Source of the DNA: Pseudohongiella acticola
Lineage (GTDB): Bacteria > Pseudomonadota > Gammaproteobacteria > Pseudomonadales > Pseudohongiellaceae
Assembly: GCF_001758195.1 (NCBI RefSeq)
Contig: NZ_MASR01000001.1
Coordinates: forward strand, 2,480,001 to 2,544,000
Direction: 5' to 3'
DNA length: 64,000 bases
Positions 26,375 to 34,657 of this stretch are shown here, piece by piece. Under the pieces are notes generated by a model. It was not told where the DNA came from. It saw only the letters and a list, made by a program, of their open reading frames with translations, and made no database searches. The first letter of the stretch is position 1. Each line of letters opens with the position of its first letter. A program made the position numbers and the translations under genes.

Positions 26375-27491
26375 CACCATCAAGCCACCGCTGTGGGTCA
26401 ACGCCGAAATTACCTACAAGTGTCCTCTGCATTGTGTGTTCTGTTACAACCCGCTCAACTATGCCTCAACCTTTGAAAAAGAGTTGAGTACTGAGCAATG
26501 GTTAAAGGCACTACGCGAAGCGCGCGAACTGGGCGCGGTGCAGCTGGGTATTTCCGGCGGCGAACCGTTGATGCGCGATGATGCGGAAGAAATTGTCGCT
26601 GAGGCCAGCAAGATGGGCTATTACGTAAATCTGCTCACTTCCGGCATCGGGCTGACTGAAAAACGCATTGCCGCCTTCAAGGCGGGTGGCCTGGACCAGA
26701 TTCAACTGTCGTTTCAGGACTCCACTAAAGAGATGAACGACTTTTTGTCCAGCACCCGCACCTTTGATCTGAAACTCAAGGTTGCCCGACTGATTAAACA
26801 ATACGATTACCCCATGGTGCTGAATGTGGTGCTGCATCGGCTCAATATTGATCACATTGAACAGATCCTGGAAATGGCTGAAGAGATGCAGGCGGACCAT
26901 GTAGAACTGGCCAACAGCCAGTATTACGCCTGGGCCCTGAAGAATCGCGAGCACTTGATGCCCAGTCGCGAACAACTGGAACGCGCGGAGCAGGTCTGTA
27001 ATGAGTTTCGGGCCCGTCTGGGCAACAAAATGAAGCTGTATTTCATTGTGCCGGATTATTATCAGGACCGGCCCAAGGCCTGCATGAATGGCTGGGGTAC
27101 AGTGTTCCTTAATATTGCACCGGATGGCCTGGCGTTACCTTGCCATGAGGCGCGAATGTTGCCCGGGCTGGAATTCCCCAATCTGCGTGACCACGATGTG
27201 CGCACAATATGGTATGAATCAGAGGCCTTTAATGCCTATCGCGGCGATGGCTGGATGAAGGAACCCTGCCGAAGTTGTGACGAAAAAGACAAGGACTTTG
27301 GCGGCTGCCGGTGCCAGGCCTTCATGCTAACCGGCGATGCCCGTAACGCTGATCCGGTGTGCAGCAAATCGCCCCATCACTCGCGCGTAACCGATCAGGT
27401 TGCACTGGCTCAGCAGCCTCCAATGGCAGACGATGAGGTGCGCCCCCTGATCATCTTCCGTGATGACGGGAACTCACGTCGGTTGTCTTGA
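26346..27491 (+). CDS. pqqE: PqqE, radical SAM enzyme cross-linking PqqA Glu and Tyr
   Basis: About 381 residues. I start at MTKAGSPP (ATG with GGAG 7 nt upstream) rather than the ATG two codons earlier. The radical SAM cluster motif is C-P-L-H-C-V-F-C, followed by G-I-S-G-G-E-P. The C-terminal SPASM region has C-M-N-G-W-G, P-C-H-E-A and C-R-S-C-D-E-K ... C-R-C for auxiliary iron-sulphur clusters. It forms the C-C bond between the Glu and Tyr of PqqA, the first committed step. Last gene of the operon. No PQQ-dependent dehydrogenase lies in this window. Confidence 0.97.
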   Translation: MTKAGSPPTDTIKPPLWVNAEITYKCPLHCVFCYNPLNYASTFEKELSTEQWLKALREARELGAVQLGISGGEPLMRDDAEEIVAEASKMGYYVNLLTSGIGLTEKRIAAFKAGGLDQIQLSFQDSTKEMNDFLSSTRTFDLKLKVARLIKQYDYPMVLNVVLHRLNIDHIEQILEMAEEMQADHVELANSQYYAWALKNREHLMPSREQLERAEQVCNEFRARLGNKMKLYFIVPDYYQDRPKACMNGWGTVFLNIAPDGLALPCHEARMLPGLEFPNLRDHDVRTIWYESEAFNAYRGDGWMKEPCRSCDEKDKDFGGCRCQAFMLTGDARNADPVCSKSPHHSRVTDQVALAQQPPMADDEVRPLIIFRDDGNSRRLS

Positions 27492-27636
27492 CGCTTACGC
27501 AGTCACCGTATACTACAGTCCTGGTTTCTCCTTTGTCAGCAAAGAGATGCCTGAATAGTCCAGCTTGAATGCTGCCCCCGATCGTATCGCTTTCCAAGCG
27601 CGGCGACCGTTAGTCCACTAATTCCCACAAATTGAT

Positions 27637-27667
27637 ATACACTGACTGATCCATTCAGTCAGTGTAT
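27637..27667. promoter_or_regulatory. perfect 13-bp inverted repeat, candidate operator
   Basis: ATACACTGACTGA at 27637-27649 is exactly mirrored by TCAGTCAGTGTAT at 27655-27667 around the 5-nt spacer TCCAT. No T-run follows on either side, so it is a poor terminator. The ACTGACTGA / TCAGTCAGT half-sites resemble TetR-family operators. It lies 64 nt before the GTG start of the FIST gene, where a repressor would act on the FIST/GGDEF-EAL operon. No TetR gene is nearby, so a regulator would be encoded elsewhere. Confidence 0.5.
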
Positions 27668-27730
27668 GTGCTCGTGCGTGCTTGTCGGCACTGTAAGGCT
27701 TGAGCAAGATCAGTTAGAGAGGGCTATACC

Positions 27731-28948
27731 GTGGTTGTAGTTAGGTCATTTGTTGCCGTGGGCGAGAGTACTCAGCAGACATTATCGAATCTGGGTGAAA
27801 ATATTGACCGCGCGCCATCTCTGCGTGCAAGTCTTGTCTGCCTTTTCTACGACTCCCGGCATGACGATGCGAGCATTCATGCGTTCGTGCAGCGTCGATT
27901 CCCGGGCGCAGCAATACTCGGTGGGACATCGTGCAGCGGCGTGATGAGCGAAACAGGCCTTGCCGGCAGTGGTTCCATTGGCCTGTTGATAGTGGATGAT
28001 CCGGACGGCGATTACGGAACGGCGGCAGTGGCCCTTGAGGGTAACGCCACGGACTGTGCCGAGCAGGCGCTGCATGCGGCGCTGGAAAACGCCGGTTGCC
28101 AGGGGGAGTTGCCTGAACTTGTCTGGATATATCAAGCGCCCGGACGGGAAGAAGCAGTGATTCAGGGCCTGCGTAGAGTTGTCGGTGACCGGTGCCCCAT
28201 CATCGGTGGCAGTTCCGCAGACAACGACGTTGCTGGAAACTGGCGTCAGTTCGGGCCTGAGGGGCCGATAAGTGGCGGCCTCGTTGTTGGCGTTCTATTC
28301 TCATCCGGGGGTATCGGCTTTGCATTCCAGGGCGGATATGAACCGAGCGGTGAAAGCGGGATTGTGACACGCGTCGGCTCCAGCCAGAGAGAGGAATCTG
28401 AGAAACGTGGGCGCGAGATCATCTCCATTGACGGTGAGCCTGCCGCCGAGGTTTACAATCGCTGGACAGGCGGAGTCCTGACAGAGAAGTTGGAAACTGG
28501 CGGAAACATTCTCGGCGACACGTCTATGTTCCCTGTCGCCATCGACGCAGGGGAGACGGAAAGCATTACCAATTACCTGCTTATTCATCCGGACCGCATC
28601 CTCCCCGGAGGTACGCTCTCCACGTTCGCAGAGATTGAGGAAGGCACCCGGCTTTTTAGCATGCGCGGCAACAAACCGAGTCTCGTCGACAGGGCAGGCA
28701 AGGTTGCCTCAGCGGCCGCTGCTACTCTTCCGGGTGGACCAGATAGCCTCGCCGGGGGGCTGGTTGTCTACTGTGCCGGGTGCATGCTGGCGGTCGGAGA
28801 CGAGATGCCAAAGGTTGCCACGGCAGTTTCCGAAAGTTTCAAGGGTAAACCTTTCATTGGGTGTTTCACGTTCGGCGAGCAAGGTGCGATGCTGGGGCGG
28901 AACGCACATGGTAACCTGATGATTTCCGCCATCGCTTTCGCGAAGTGA
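27731..28948 (+). CDS. FIST (F-box and intracellular signal transduction) domain sensory protein
   Basis: 405 residues with no membrane segment. The N-terminal FIST_N half has G-G-T-S-C-S-G-V-M-S and I-I-G-G-S-S-A-D-N-D; the FIST_C half has L-F-S-M-R-G-N, C-A-G-C-M-L-A-V-G-D and F-I-G-C-F-T-F-G-E-Q-G. FIST proteins are predicted to bind small ligands such as amino acids and to feed signalling enzymes. The GTG start has GAGAGGG 8 nt upstream. The end overlaps the GGDEF-EAL gene by 4 nt (GTGA), so it is likely the sensor for that enzyme. The paired inverted repeat upstream may control both. Confidence 0.85.
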   Translation: MVVVRSFVAVGESTQQTLSNLGENIDRAPSLRASLVCLFYDSRHDDASIHAFVQRRFPGAAILGGTSCSGVMSETGLAGSGSIGLLIVDDPDGDYGTAAVALEGNATDCAEQALHAALENAGCQGELPELVWIYQAPGREEAVIQGLRRVVGDRCPIIGGSSADNDVAGNWRQFGPEGPISGGLVVGVLFSSGGIGFAFQGGYEPSGESGIVTRVGSSQREESEKRGREIISIDGEPAAEVYNRWTGGVLTEKLETGGNILGDTSMFPVAIDAGETESITNYLLIHPDRILPGGTLSTFAEIEEGTRLFSMRGNKPSLVDRAGKVASAAAATLPGGPDSLAGGLVVYCAGCMLAVGDEMPKVATAVSESFKGKPFIGCFTFGEQGAMLGRNAHGNLMISAIAFAK

Positions 28949-30885
28949 CTGCAGGTATGGAGAATACAGAGGAGCTGCGAGAGATTGCGCTTACGATGCG
29001 CCGGGAGATCGACCTCCTGCGCACCGAAACGACCCACGCCAACGTACTGCTGACAGCGCTGGATACGTTGCTTTGTGTCGATGGAGACACCGATCCCTTC
29101 ATTGGTGTGTTTTCAGCACTCATGCCGGTCTTCGAATGCACGTCTGCCATTGTCCTTATGGAACAGGATGAGGCTAATGGCGACCCTGAATGGCCACTGG
29201 AATGTGTGGCTGCCAGTGATGAACGCGTTATTGGATCGAGCTGGCGGCCCGTGCGGCTATTCCGCAAGGTGATATCGGGACGCATCATTTCCACAGTTGG
29301 CAATACAGGCATTGACGAGTGGCCACCTGCCATCGCCGAAGCGTATTCGGGTGACTCGCCTGCTCTCGTATTGCCACTGATGGTTCGCGACCACCGTGGG
29401 CTTATGATGTTGCTGCGCAAACCTGAGCAGGCGGGTTTTAATCGGGACCATGTGACGCTTGCCCGAAAATTCTCTTTACTCGCTTCGCATGCTTTCGCTG
29501 CGCGGCAGGCGAACCTGACTGTAGCGGAAAGTCATCGATTAAGAGAACTCACAGCCAGGCTGCGGACCAGCGAGGAAGCGCTTCGCTTTCGTGCCAATCA
29601 CGATCAGCTCACGGGGTTGCCCAATCGTTCCTACATTCAGGAGCTGGTAAGTGGAAAGATCTTAAGCAAGCAGAAGGGACAAAAGCTTGCTCTTGCTTTC
29701 ATCGACCTGGATGAATTCAAAAGCGTCAATGATCTTCATGGCCACGCAGCTGGCGACGCATTGCTGCGCGAGATCGCCTTGCGCATTCGCTCCGAAATCA
29801 GATCAAAAGATGTGGTCGGTCGCATCAGCGGAGACGAGTTCGTCATCGCATTCGATCCGATCCGGAGCCGCACGGATATCAGGCCGATCATTAAACGCGT
29901 GCGTGATCGATTGCAACAATCGTTTTCGGTATACGAAATCACAATCAAGCCGTCTGCCTCGATTGGCATCTCCCTCTACCCCGAGCATGGCTCTGATTAT
30001 GAAACGCTGCGTCGTCACGCAGATATGGCCATGTATCATGCCAAGACCGACTCCAAGGGCAGCATTGCTTACTTTACTCTGGATCTGGGCCGACAGACGG
30101 CCAAAAGACTCACGTTGGAAAAGCAGCTACGCGCAGCCATAACCAACCGACAATTCCGCTGCGCGCTTCAGAAAAAGTTCGATATTCGCTCTGGAGCCAT
30201 TGTCGGATTCGAGATGCTCGCTCGCTGGGTTGAAGCAAAAGGTAAAATAAGAGGGCCAGGAGAATTTTTGCCACTGGCCAGCGAGCTCGGGCTTCTGGAC
30301 GACATTACGATGTGCGTGCTCGGCGATCTCGTCAGCCGGCTTCCGGAACTGGATGCGAGGTTCGGCCCGCTCGTCGAATACAGCCTGAACGTGTCGCCGA
30401 TTCAGACCACTAATATCCCGTTTATGCTGGAATTGGCGAAACAGCTTGATGCGCATAATGGGAGGCGATTCTTTCTGGAGCTGACGGAGGAGGCGCTTGC
30501 CTCCATTGATTCCCTGGAAAACCATATACTGCCAGTGCTCCGGTCGACGGGGATCCGGCTTTCCATTGATGATTTTGGTACAGGATATTCATCTCTGGCG
30601 ACGCTCGCCGCCCTCACTGTCGACGAAGTGAAAATTGACATGTCGCTCATTACGTCAATCCACGAGCGCTCGAGAAACCAGGTTATCGTGCGGGCAATCG
30701 AGTCCCTTGGCTCCGCACTGGATATTTCGATCGTCGCAGAGGGCATCGAGTCGTCAGAGGAAAATGAATTTCTGCTTTCCAATACCTCGCTCACGATCGG
30801 GCAGGGTTATCTGTTTCACAAGCCGCAACTGCTGGATGACTTACTTGAGTCTGCGTCTGAAGCCGCCGCTACAAAATCACTCTGA
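28945..30885 (+). CDS. GAF-GGDEF-EAL cyclic-di-GMP enzyme
   Basis: 646 residues, cytoplasmic. A GAF-like region (about 45-185) and a short coiled coil precede the GGDEF domain with motif S-G-D-E-F. An R-S-K-D inhibitory site lies the usual distance upstream. The EAL domain has E-M-L-A-R-W in place of E-A-L-x-R, then N-V-S-P, E-L-T-E, D-D-F-G-T-G-Y-S-S-L, V-K-I-D and A-E-G-I-E. Both activities look possible; the S for first G in GGDEF is tolerated, and A-to-M in EAL is unusual. The start is the GTG overlapping the FIST stop; an ATG 12 nt later is an alternative. Confidence 0.92.
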   Translation: MTAGMENTEELREIALTMRREIDLLRTETTHANVLLTALDTLLCVDGDTDPFIGVFSALMPVFECTSAIVLMEQDEANGDPEWPLECVAASDERVIGSSWRPVRLFRKVISGRIISTVGNTGIDEWPPAIAEAYSGDSPALVLPLMVRDHRGLMMLLRKPEQAGFNRDHVTLARKFSLLASHAFAARQANLTVAESHRLRELTARLRTSEEALRFRANHDQLTGLPNRSYIQELVSGKILSKQKGQKLALAFIDLDEFKSVNDLHGHAAGDALLREIALRIRSEIRSKDVVGRISGDEFVIAFDPIRSRTDIRPIIKRVRDRLQQSFSVYEITIKPSASIGISLYPEHGSDYETLRRHADMAMYHAKTDSKGSIAYFTLDLGRQTAKRLTLEKQLRAAITNRQFRCALQKKFDIRSGAIVGFEMLARWVEAKGKIRGPGEFLPLASELGLLDDITMCVLGDLVSRLPELDARFGPLVEYSLNVSPIQTTNIPFMLELAKQLDAHNGRRFFLELTEEALASIDSLENHILPVLRSTGIRLSIDDFGTGYSSLATLAALTVDEVKIDMSLITSIHERSRNQVIVRAIESLGSALDISIVAEGIESSEENEFLLSNTSLTIGQGYLFHKPQLLDDLLESASEAAATKSL

Positions 30886-30922
30886 TCGAATGAAGTCGTC
30901 ATCTATTGGTAGTTAGAGTCGA

Positions 30923-31285
30923 CTATGACGGCCAAAGCACAATGGCCCAGATTATTGCCGCTCCAATCAGGCTGAACATCACGGCTGCTGATCCCATGTC
31001 TTTCGCCCGTCCGCTTAGCTCATGGTGATCGTGACCGATACGGTCAATGACGACCTCTATGGCACTGTTCAGCATCTCAGTGATGAGCACGAGGAGCAAC
31101 GTGGCAACCAACAGCGCGCGTTCCGCAGACGGCACGTCAACCATGATTATCACCGGTGTCAGCAACAGCGATAGCATAGCCTCCTGTCGGAACGCGGCCT
31201 CGGTTCGCCAAAGCGCTCGCAAGCCCTGAAGGGAATAGCGTGTAGCGTGGATCAGGCGCTTCAGCCCTTTGGTTTGGGGTTTCAT
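30923..31285 (-). CDS. dgkA: diacylglycerol kinase
   Basis: 120 residues with three membrane helices, the standard size of the small prokaryotic enzyme. Typical blocks are A-T-R-Y-S-L-Q-G-L-R, W-R-T-E-A-A-F-R-Q-E and the catalytic region L-I-T-E-M-L-N-S-A-I-E-V-V-I-D-R, followed by G-R-A-K-D-M-G-S-A-A-V. It phosphorylates diacylglycerol to phosphatidic acid in the inner membrane, recycling lipid from envelope glycan synthesis. Here it stands alone, convergent with the GGDEF-EAL gene. Confidence 0.95.
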   Translation of the reverse strand: MKPQTKGLKRLIHATRYSLQGLRALWRTEAAFRQEAMLSLLLTPVIIMVDVPSAERALLVATLLLVLITEMLNSAIEVVIDRIGHDHHELSGRAKDMGSAAVMFSLIGAAIIWAIVLWPS

Positions 31286-31405
31286 CTGGCTTCGGCCACC
31301 ATCGCTACTGTAGACGCAGGCACAATACCAGCTAACGATGTAGCAGAACAGTGGAGATTTACTCGAAACCAGCGGGTCAAGACCGCGAGGCGAGCACGCG
31401 TGTTG

Positions 31406-31605
31406 TTAAATCAGAGAACGTTGTATCAGCAGGGGTTTTAACCATAAATTTGACACTGCTGAGATCACCGCCATGACCAATATGCCAATAATCGGAATGA
31501 CAGGACCGCGCGCGAATGTTGAGCCCGGTACCACTGGCCGAGTACAGGCACCGTGACGATGGCAATGAAATTCAGACTCTTTTTTTCAAAATCCTGGACG
31601 CTCAT
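31406..31605 (-). pseudogene. frameshifted relic of a small membrane protein
   Basis: An ATG at 31605 with AGGA 5 nt upstream opens MSVQDFEKKSLNFIAIVTVP, but the frame soon meets a stop with an unlikely Trp/Arg-rich tail. A different frame of the same strand continues as G-P-V-I-P-I-I-G-I-L-V-M-A-V-I-S-A-V-S-N-L-W-L-K-P and stops at 31406. Together they look like one short protein with a hydrophobic helix, split by an indel around 31500-31545. It could be a real frameshift or a sequencing error. No homologue is recognised. Confidence 0.35.
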
Positions 31606-31656
31606 ATCAATCCTGAATTTACGGAGTATTGGCAACTTCAGTAACCTGAACGTCTG

Positions 31657-32100
31657 TTAATCTGTGTCGGGAAATTGTACTGCCTCTTCCCGTATCGCCC
31701 GGGCATATTGGGAATCGATGATGGTCTTGCCGATAGGGGCCAGCGCCAGGCCTGCGAGCTTGAGATGCTGGATGCCGAATGGAATCGCGATGATCAGGAG
31801 AAAACAGACGATTGCCAATAGCAGATGTCCAATCGCAAGCCAGATTCCGGCGATCAGAAGCCAGAGGATATTGCCCAGCACGCCGAGCACACCGGTGCCG
31901 ACATCATACTGATCAAGCTCAGAGCGGGTGATGGCTTCACGTCCAAAAGGAAAGAATGAAAAATCCCCGATGACAAAGCAGGCCCGACCCCAGGGAATGC
32001 CAATGATGGTCAGGAACGCAATCATGCCGACTAACCACCATGTCAATCCCATAATCAGCCCTCCGCAGAGAAACCAGATGATATTGCCAATTGTGCGCAT
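31657..32100 (-). CDS. yccF: YccF family inner membrane protein
   Basis: 147 residues, repeated architecture. The opening I-G-N-I-I-W-F-L-C-G-G and the duplicated L-G-N-I-L-W-L-L-I-A-G-I-W-L-A-I-G-H-L, plus the repeated I-G-I-P-W-G and I-A-I-P-F-G-I-Q-H-L-K-L-A, identify the YccF/DUF307 family. The F-P-F-G-R-E segment is also conserved. The protein has four or more helices and unknown function. Monocistronic on the minus strand, followed by the small membrane-protein relic. Confidence 0.9.
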   Translation of the reverse strand: MRTIGNIIWFLCGGLIMGLTWWLVGMIAFLTIIGIPWGRACFVIGDFSFFPFGREAITRSELDQYDVGTGVLGVLGNILWLLIAGIWLAIGHLLLAIVCFLLIIAIPFGIQHLKLAGLALAPIGKTIIDSQYARAIREEAVQFPDTD

Positions 32101-32305
32101 TTGTTCTCCCCAAAATCTTGATATGATTATTTATTGCTGGATCATGATTGATCCATCAACTCAAAAACTCATCAAATTATTAAAAGCAATAACTGTACCA
32201 TTCGCTAATATATTGTTTTGTAAGGGTTTGTTCAAAGGACGCCAAGTATTATTTGGTGAAATAGCACAACTATTGGCGCAATCAGGTCGGGGCTTACGAA
32301 TTTAA

Positions 32306-32394
32306 GTGACCAAACAACGACTACCATCCCTGAATCTGATACGGGTATTTGAAACCGCCGCCTGAGCTTCAAGGATGCGGCGGATACCTGCAAT
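32306..32394 (+). pseudogene. N-terminal relic of a GcvA-like LysR regulator
   Basis: A GTG opens V-T-K-Q-R-L-P-S-L-N-L-I-R-V-F-E-T-A-A and then hits TGA at 32363. A shifted frame of the same strand immediately continues L-S-F-K-D-A-A-D-T-C-N. Together they match the start of GcvA-type LysR regulators (R-L-P-S-L-x-x-L-x-x-F-E-x-A-A-R-H-L-S-F-x-x-A-A), with the R-H lost through an out-of-frame deletion. The rest of the ~300-residue gene is missing. The spacer of about 380 bp around it (32101-32480) is otherwise AT-rich and empty. Confidence 0.5.
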
Positions 32395-32480
32395 AGCGGA
32401 CCCGGATTGGGGAGTGAGAGCAAATTCCCAGGAAACGGATTCATTGTCTGTAGGTCACAGGCTGACCATAATGCTAACAA

Positions 32481-33533
32481 CTACTCGGGCTTAAACTGCT
32501 CAAGCTGAAATTGCACATTCGGGGCGCCGCTTACCTGAACAGTGCACTGTCCCCAGCTTTCCGGAATGGCATACTCTGCGCCTTCCTGAAACTCAAAAAC
32601 CTGATGTCTGCGTCTGCACCAGAGTTTGATCTCACTGACACTGTTGCCGAGACTGTGTATGGTCAGTCCCGCCTTGTGCAACAGCATTGACCACAACCCG
32701 TTGCTGTCTGTTGTTGCAGCGACCGCGTAGGAGGATTCGTCACCTCGAACCCGACGAATCTGCTCTACTACTGGTGTAAACGCTTCGACATTGATGCCGG
32801 ACTGCCGGGATAAATAGTATGTGTTTAACGCCTCAGCATAATGTCTGGTATTTACCTGTAACATAAATAAATTATTTCTCGCCAATTCGATCAACTTATC
32901 TGGCAGGTACACCGACTCGCGAGCGTTCTCAATGTCGCTCGACTCATAAGCAAGGGCTCTGTCCAGGTAGCCCATAAGCTCGATATCGCTTCCCCCGTAT
33001 TGTTGGTGATAGCTATACCTGGCCATGTTCAGCAGTGCATCCTCCATGTGGTTAAACGAGTCCCGTGCGTTCAACTCATTCAGCATGTCTGTAGCTGCTT
33101 CCTGATCATTGGCCTCAAGATATTCCATCAGGTTGTCATACCTTCGCTGGAACGAGAAGTGTACGGCTCGCTGAGTCTCTTCCATACTGAACCTGAATTG
33201 AAACGATGCAGACGCCTCGATTGCTTCCCCGGCAAGCCTGGCCGGTTCCCAGGTGCTCCTTTGCAAGGCTCTAAGAGCTTCCTGCTGAAAAACTTCCCGG
33301 CCTGACGCGTGTAATATCGCTGGATCGGATACCCGGCCATCGACGCCGACCATGAACCGAAAAATAACCCATCCTTCGGCGCCTCTACGGGCTGCTCCCC
33401 TGGGGTAATGATGGTCATAAATCGGCATTTCCAGAAGCGAGGGCGACGACCAGCTTTGAGCTTCCTGGGCGATAACCAGATTAATCGATGATGCGTACGT
33501 TGAAGCAATTAAAAACAGTATTAGTCGGCGCAT
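32481..33533 (-). CDS. exported protein with TonB C-terminal-type domain
   Basis: About 350 residues. I start at MRRLILFL (GGAG 5 nt upstream). A signal peptide (L-F-L-I-A-S-T-Y-A-S-S) is followed by a TonB_C-like fold at about 40-125: Y-P-R-G-A-A-R-R-G-A-E-G-W-V-I-F-R-F, D-G-R-V-S-D-P and the Q-R-S-T-W-E-P-A motif. The remaining ~220 residues look like helical repeats (TPR-like). It lacks the inner-membrane anchor and proline-rich arm of a TonB transducer, so an envelope protein with a borrowed TonB_C domain is more likely. Function unknown. It stands alone in the minus direction. Confidence 0.7.
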   Translation of the reverse strand: MRRLILFLIASTYASSINLVIAQEAQSWSSPSLLEMPIYDHHYPRGAARRGAEGWVIFRFMVGVDGRVSDPAILHASGREVFQQEALRALQRSTWEPARLAGEAIEASASFQFRFSMEETQRAVHFSFQRRYDNLMEYLEANDQEAATDMLNELNARDSFNHMEDALLNMARYSYHQQYGGSDIELMGYLDRALAYESSDIENARESVYLPDKLIELARNNLFMLQVNTRHYAEALNTYYLSRQSGINVEAFTPVVEQIRRVRGDESSYAVAATTDSNGLWSMLLHKAGLTIHSLGNSVSEIKLWCRRRHQVFEFQEGAEYAIPESWGQCTVQVSGAPNVQFQLEQFKPE

Positions 33534-33928
33534 ATTCACTCCACGCATCTCATTGCCTGTATGTTTAAAATCAGCTGGGTGGATTTGCGACCCGCAGCGA
33601 TCCAGTCATGCCATTGACCTCAACTTGTGTCTGAAGTTGTTGTTCGAAGGCGCAACCGGTCAATAATGGCAGCACGGAACAGTGTCAACTTATATGCAAG
33701 GCCATGTTGGCATTCAAGGTAAATAGGAATTTGATTTGTTGCATTAAACATTAATTTCTCCGACCACGCTACTGCTTATGATCCTTGCGACTGTAGTGGC
33801 TTTCTTGACGGCGTCGGGGCACGAATCTGGAGGAAAAGCCAAGCCAGCGTATTCAATTCCGAGTACACTGTACGTTGACATCGCCGCCTTTCAAATAACT
33901 GACGAGTTCACCAGACACCGGAGTGAAA
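33534..33928. other. intergenic region upstream of GST gene
   Basis: No convincing gene. It holds a perfect -35-like TTGACA at 33875-33880 on the plus strand and, just before it, the near-palindrome GTACACTGTAC at 33863-33873. Both are well placed to drive or control the GST gene at 33929. The left part contains the leader of the divergent TonB_C gene. Confidence 0.35.
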
Positions 33929-34606
33929 ATGATCAAACTACACGGATTCTCTGCCAGTAATTACTACAACGTACCCAAGCTCGCCATGCTGGAGAAAGGT
34001 ATAGCGTTTGAGGAGGTTTTGTCCTACACCGGGGTAGGGCCGACCTACAAGCCCGAGTACCTTGATAAAAGCCCGCTGGGCAAGGTACCGGCACTGGAAA
34101 CGTCTGATGGATTCATCAGCGAATCCCGCGCCATTCTGGAATACATCGAACGGGCCCATCCAGAGCCGTCGTTGCTGCCAGCCTCTCCCTTTGCTATCGC
34201 CAAAGTGCAGGAATTGTCGCAATTTATCGAGCTCTATTTTGAGTTGGTCGCTCGCCGTCTGATCCGCAATCTCCTGGCCGGTACACAACCCGATCCGGCG
34301 GTGCTGAAAGAGGTGGGGAGCAGCCTCAATAAAGCTGCCGCCGCGCTGCCCCGACTGTCCAGCTTTGAGCAGTTCGCCTACGGTGAGCAGTTTACTCTGG
34401 CCGATATCGCGGCAATTCTGAACCTGCCCATCGTGCGCAACGTGGGCAAGGCCTTTTTGGGCAAGGATCCGCTGTCCGAAGTGCCGGGACTGGATGCCTA
34501 CTGCCAACGCATGGAAGAACGACCTCATGTCAGGAAAATCCGCAGTGACGCCGCCGATAGTCGCCCGCATTTTATGGCGCACCTGAAGGCCCTTTATGGG
34601 ATTTAA
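33929..34606 (+). CDS. glutathione S-transferase family protein
   Basis: About 225 residues. I start at MIKLHGFSAS (GGAG 5 nt upstream) rather than the GTG two codons earlier. The thioredoxin-like N-terminal domain has S-P-L-G-K-V-P-A-L-E with the cis-proline and E-S-R-A-I-L-E-Y-I, the glutathione gamma-Glu site. The helical C-terminal domain has F-T-L-A-D-I-A-A, the N-capping Asp motif. The S-A-S-N-Y-Y-N segment supplies a candidate catalytic Ser. It is a cytoplasmic transferase or stress-protection enzyme with unknown substrate. The stop codon lies inside a short tandem repeat. Confidence 0.9.
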   Translation: MIKLHGFSASNYYNVPKLAMLEKGIAFEEVLSYTGVGPTYKPEYLDKSPLGKVPALETSDGFISESRAILEYIERAHPEPSLLPASPFAIAKVQELSQFIELYFELVARRLIRNLLAGTQPDPAVLKEVGSSLNKAAAALPRLSSFEQFAYGEQFTLADIAAILNLPIVRNVGKAFLGKDPLSEVPGLDAYCQRMEERPHVRKIRSDAADSRPHFMAHLKALYGI

Positions 34607-34656
34607 ATAGAAGGTACGGGATTTAAATAAAAGGTAAAGGATTCAGATAAACCAGT
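34598..34656 (+). repeat. short tandem repeat between GST and pseudouridine synthase genes
   Basis: Two near-identical ~20-bp units (GGGATTTAAATAGAAGGTAC at 34598, then GGGATTTAAATAAAAGGTAA at 34618) are followed by a third, degraded unit from 34639. The GST stop codon TAA lies in the first unit. Each added unit repeats an in-frame-like G-I-stop end, so a recent duplication by slippage is likely. Confidence 0.75.
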
Positions 34657-34657
34657 C

